In this document: one piece after another, positions 5,691 to 6,372 of the stretch
Layout of the letters: each line of letters begins with the position of its first letter
Numbering within the stretch: the stretch's first letter is position 1
Origin: an uncultured Treponema sp.
GTDB lineage: Bacteria; Spirochaetota; Spirochaetia; Treponematales; Treponemataceae
Direction: 5' to 3'
Assembly: GCA_937893155.1 (NCBI GenBank)
Contig: CALBGU010000229.1
Coordinates: 1 to 6,372 of the forward strand
Length of the DNA: 6,372 bases
The notes under the pieces: generated by a model
What the model saw: only the letters and a program-made list of their open reading frames with translations
What the model was told of the DNA's origin: nothing
Databases searched by the model: none
Translations under genes and position numbers: made by a program

Positions 5691-6363
5691 TCAGTCGCGC
5701 ATACAAAATCCAATAAAAATTCCAACGCGAAACATATTTCCAAAAGAGTGCACCCCGTTTTCTTTTCCCTCGCCTTTTACATTTATCTTCGTATAACAAA
5801 GCGGGTTATAAAAGAAATTCGCTCAAAACGAAAAATCGCCAGAAAGCACCATTGTTGCTTGAGTGCAAGGTCCCGCAAATGCCTGAAATACCGTTACGTC
5901 TTTTGCCTCGTTTTCCTCGCCGTCCGTCCTGTAGCCGCCAAAATCAATGCCCGCAGCAATTCCAGCAGAAAGAAAAAGCATCTTTTCGTTTTTTAACTTA
6001 ACTAAAAACACAGGAGAAAAATGTGTTGAAAGACAAAGCGTTGATACGTGTTCATCATTATCGTCGTTCACTCCAAAGTTAAAGAAAACACCTGTTTGAA
6101 AGCCTACGTTCTTTTCATTGCCGTAGCAATTTTCGCCAAAATTATTTAATCAAGAAACCCACCCAGCGTGAGCGGCATAGAATAATCATACATTTTTTCT
6201 TCTTCTTGTACATCGAATGCAAGGGAAAATCCGCCAAGAGCATAGTTGCTTTCTGCAAAAATTGGTGCAATCGCAAAAAGCAAGAAAAACAAAGCAAATT
6301 TTTTCCTTTTATGAAAATCATTTTTATAAAATGAATCAATATTAGAAAATTTTGGATTTTCAT
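5691..6363 (-). pseudogene. Broken gene for a secreted, probably outer-membrane beta-barrel protein
   Basis: Three minus-strand pieces join into one protein of about 220 residues. Piece 1 begins in the frame of ATG 6363 or ATG 6321 (MIFIKGK). One extra A in the A-run at 6299-6304 would lead it into a signal peptide, KKFALFFLLFAIAPIFAE, and on to DVQEEEKMYDYSMPL. That frame ends at TAA 6148-6146. A second one-base insertion near there joins NNFGENCYGNEKNVGFQTG, which stays open to TGA 5825-5823. After that TGA the same frame continues for 43 more sense codons (ANFFYNPLCYTKINV, then GNMFRVGIFIGF) to TGA 5693-5691. Alternating aromatic and glycine-rich segments such as GFQTGVFFNFG and LFLSAGIAAGIDFGGY look like strands of a small outer-membrane barrel of the kind common in Treponema. 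The last piece, also barrel-like, suggests that the TGA at 5825 replaced a sense codon. A terminator follows 74 bases later. The exact family was not identified. Sequencing error could explain some of the lesions. Confidence 0.65.
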
Positions 6364-6372
6364 TATTTGCTT

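Noticed and set aside
5823..5825. TGA read as selenocysteine or as Trp by an altered code
   Set aside because: The same gene carries two frameshifts. Barrel proteins are not known selenoproteins. TGA is used as an ordinary stop after the aldo/keto reductase at 2161. No SECIS-type hairpin was recognised just after it.
5655..5996. Plus-strand open frame of 113 codons
   Set aside because: It is antisense to the broken beta-barrel gene. The only Shine-Dalgarno-like sequence is about 20 bases from its ATG, and its basic composition is typical of AT-rich shadow frames.
6142..6363. 73-codon minus-strand frame taken as a gene of its own
   Set aside because: Its first part may hold the real start, but after the A-run its composition becomes nonsensical, while the neighbouring frame shows a clean signal peptide. 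It is better explained as the frameshifted beginning of the beta-barrel gene.
1..6372. tRNA, rRNA, CRISPR, insertion sequence, T-box or other riboswitch
   Set aside because: No direct repeat array, cloverleaf, transposase or conserved leader structure was seen on either strand. The left end starts inside coding sequence, so any GlyRS leader would be outside the window.

Overview
The window reads as bacterial chromosome, most likely a metagenomic or draft contig from a diderm, host-associated spirochaete such as Treponema. This assignment is an inference. The dimeric-type glycyl-tRNA synthetase wording resembles spirochaete versions, and the right end holds the remains of a signal-peptide-bearing beta-barrel-like protein, which implies an outer membrane. 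The copper genes in the middle resemble the csoR / anchored HMA / copA cassettes of gut Firmicutes, so lateral exchange with gut neighbours is possible. Base composition is moderate overall, with a clearly GC-richer patch at about 197-450.

Left part (1-2163, + strand). The first open frame is a chimera. About 65 residues from the amino-terminal region of an ABC-2 type permease run in frame into a glycyl-tRNA synthetase that lacks its own amino-terminal part. Thirty-five bases downstream lies an aldo/keto reductase family gene whose catalytic Tyr and His positions are both replaced.

Middle part (2204-5544, - strand). This is a compact copper-efflux operon in the order csoR, membrane-anchored HMA protein, copA. 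It has one recognisable sigma70-type promoter, a CsoR-like operator in the promoter spacer, very tight gene spacing and a Rho-independent terminator beyond copA. In the likely scheme CsoR senses Cu(I) and releases the promoter, the small anchored HMA protein binds or hands over Cu(I), and the CopA ATPase exports it. CopA carries an HMA domain at each end. The carboxy-terminal one is preceded by an in-frame ATG with a Shine-Dalgarno-like G-run, so it might also be made as a free chaperone.

Right part (5572-6372, - strand). A gene for a secreted or outer-membrane beta-barrel-like protein is broken by two apparent one-base deletions and one in-frame TGA. A strong terminator follows it, just before the csoR promoter. 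The 5' end of this gene is at or beyond the window edge.

No tRNA, rRNA, CRISPR array, insertion sequence or riboswitch was recognised. The main points of interest are the chimeric first frame, the catalytically altered aldo/keto reductase, the possible internal start in copA, and the decayed outer-membrane gene. The copper operon itself is a known type of system.
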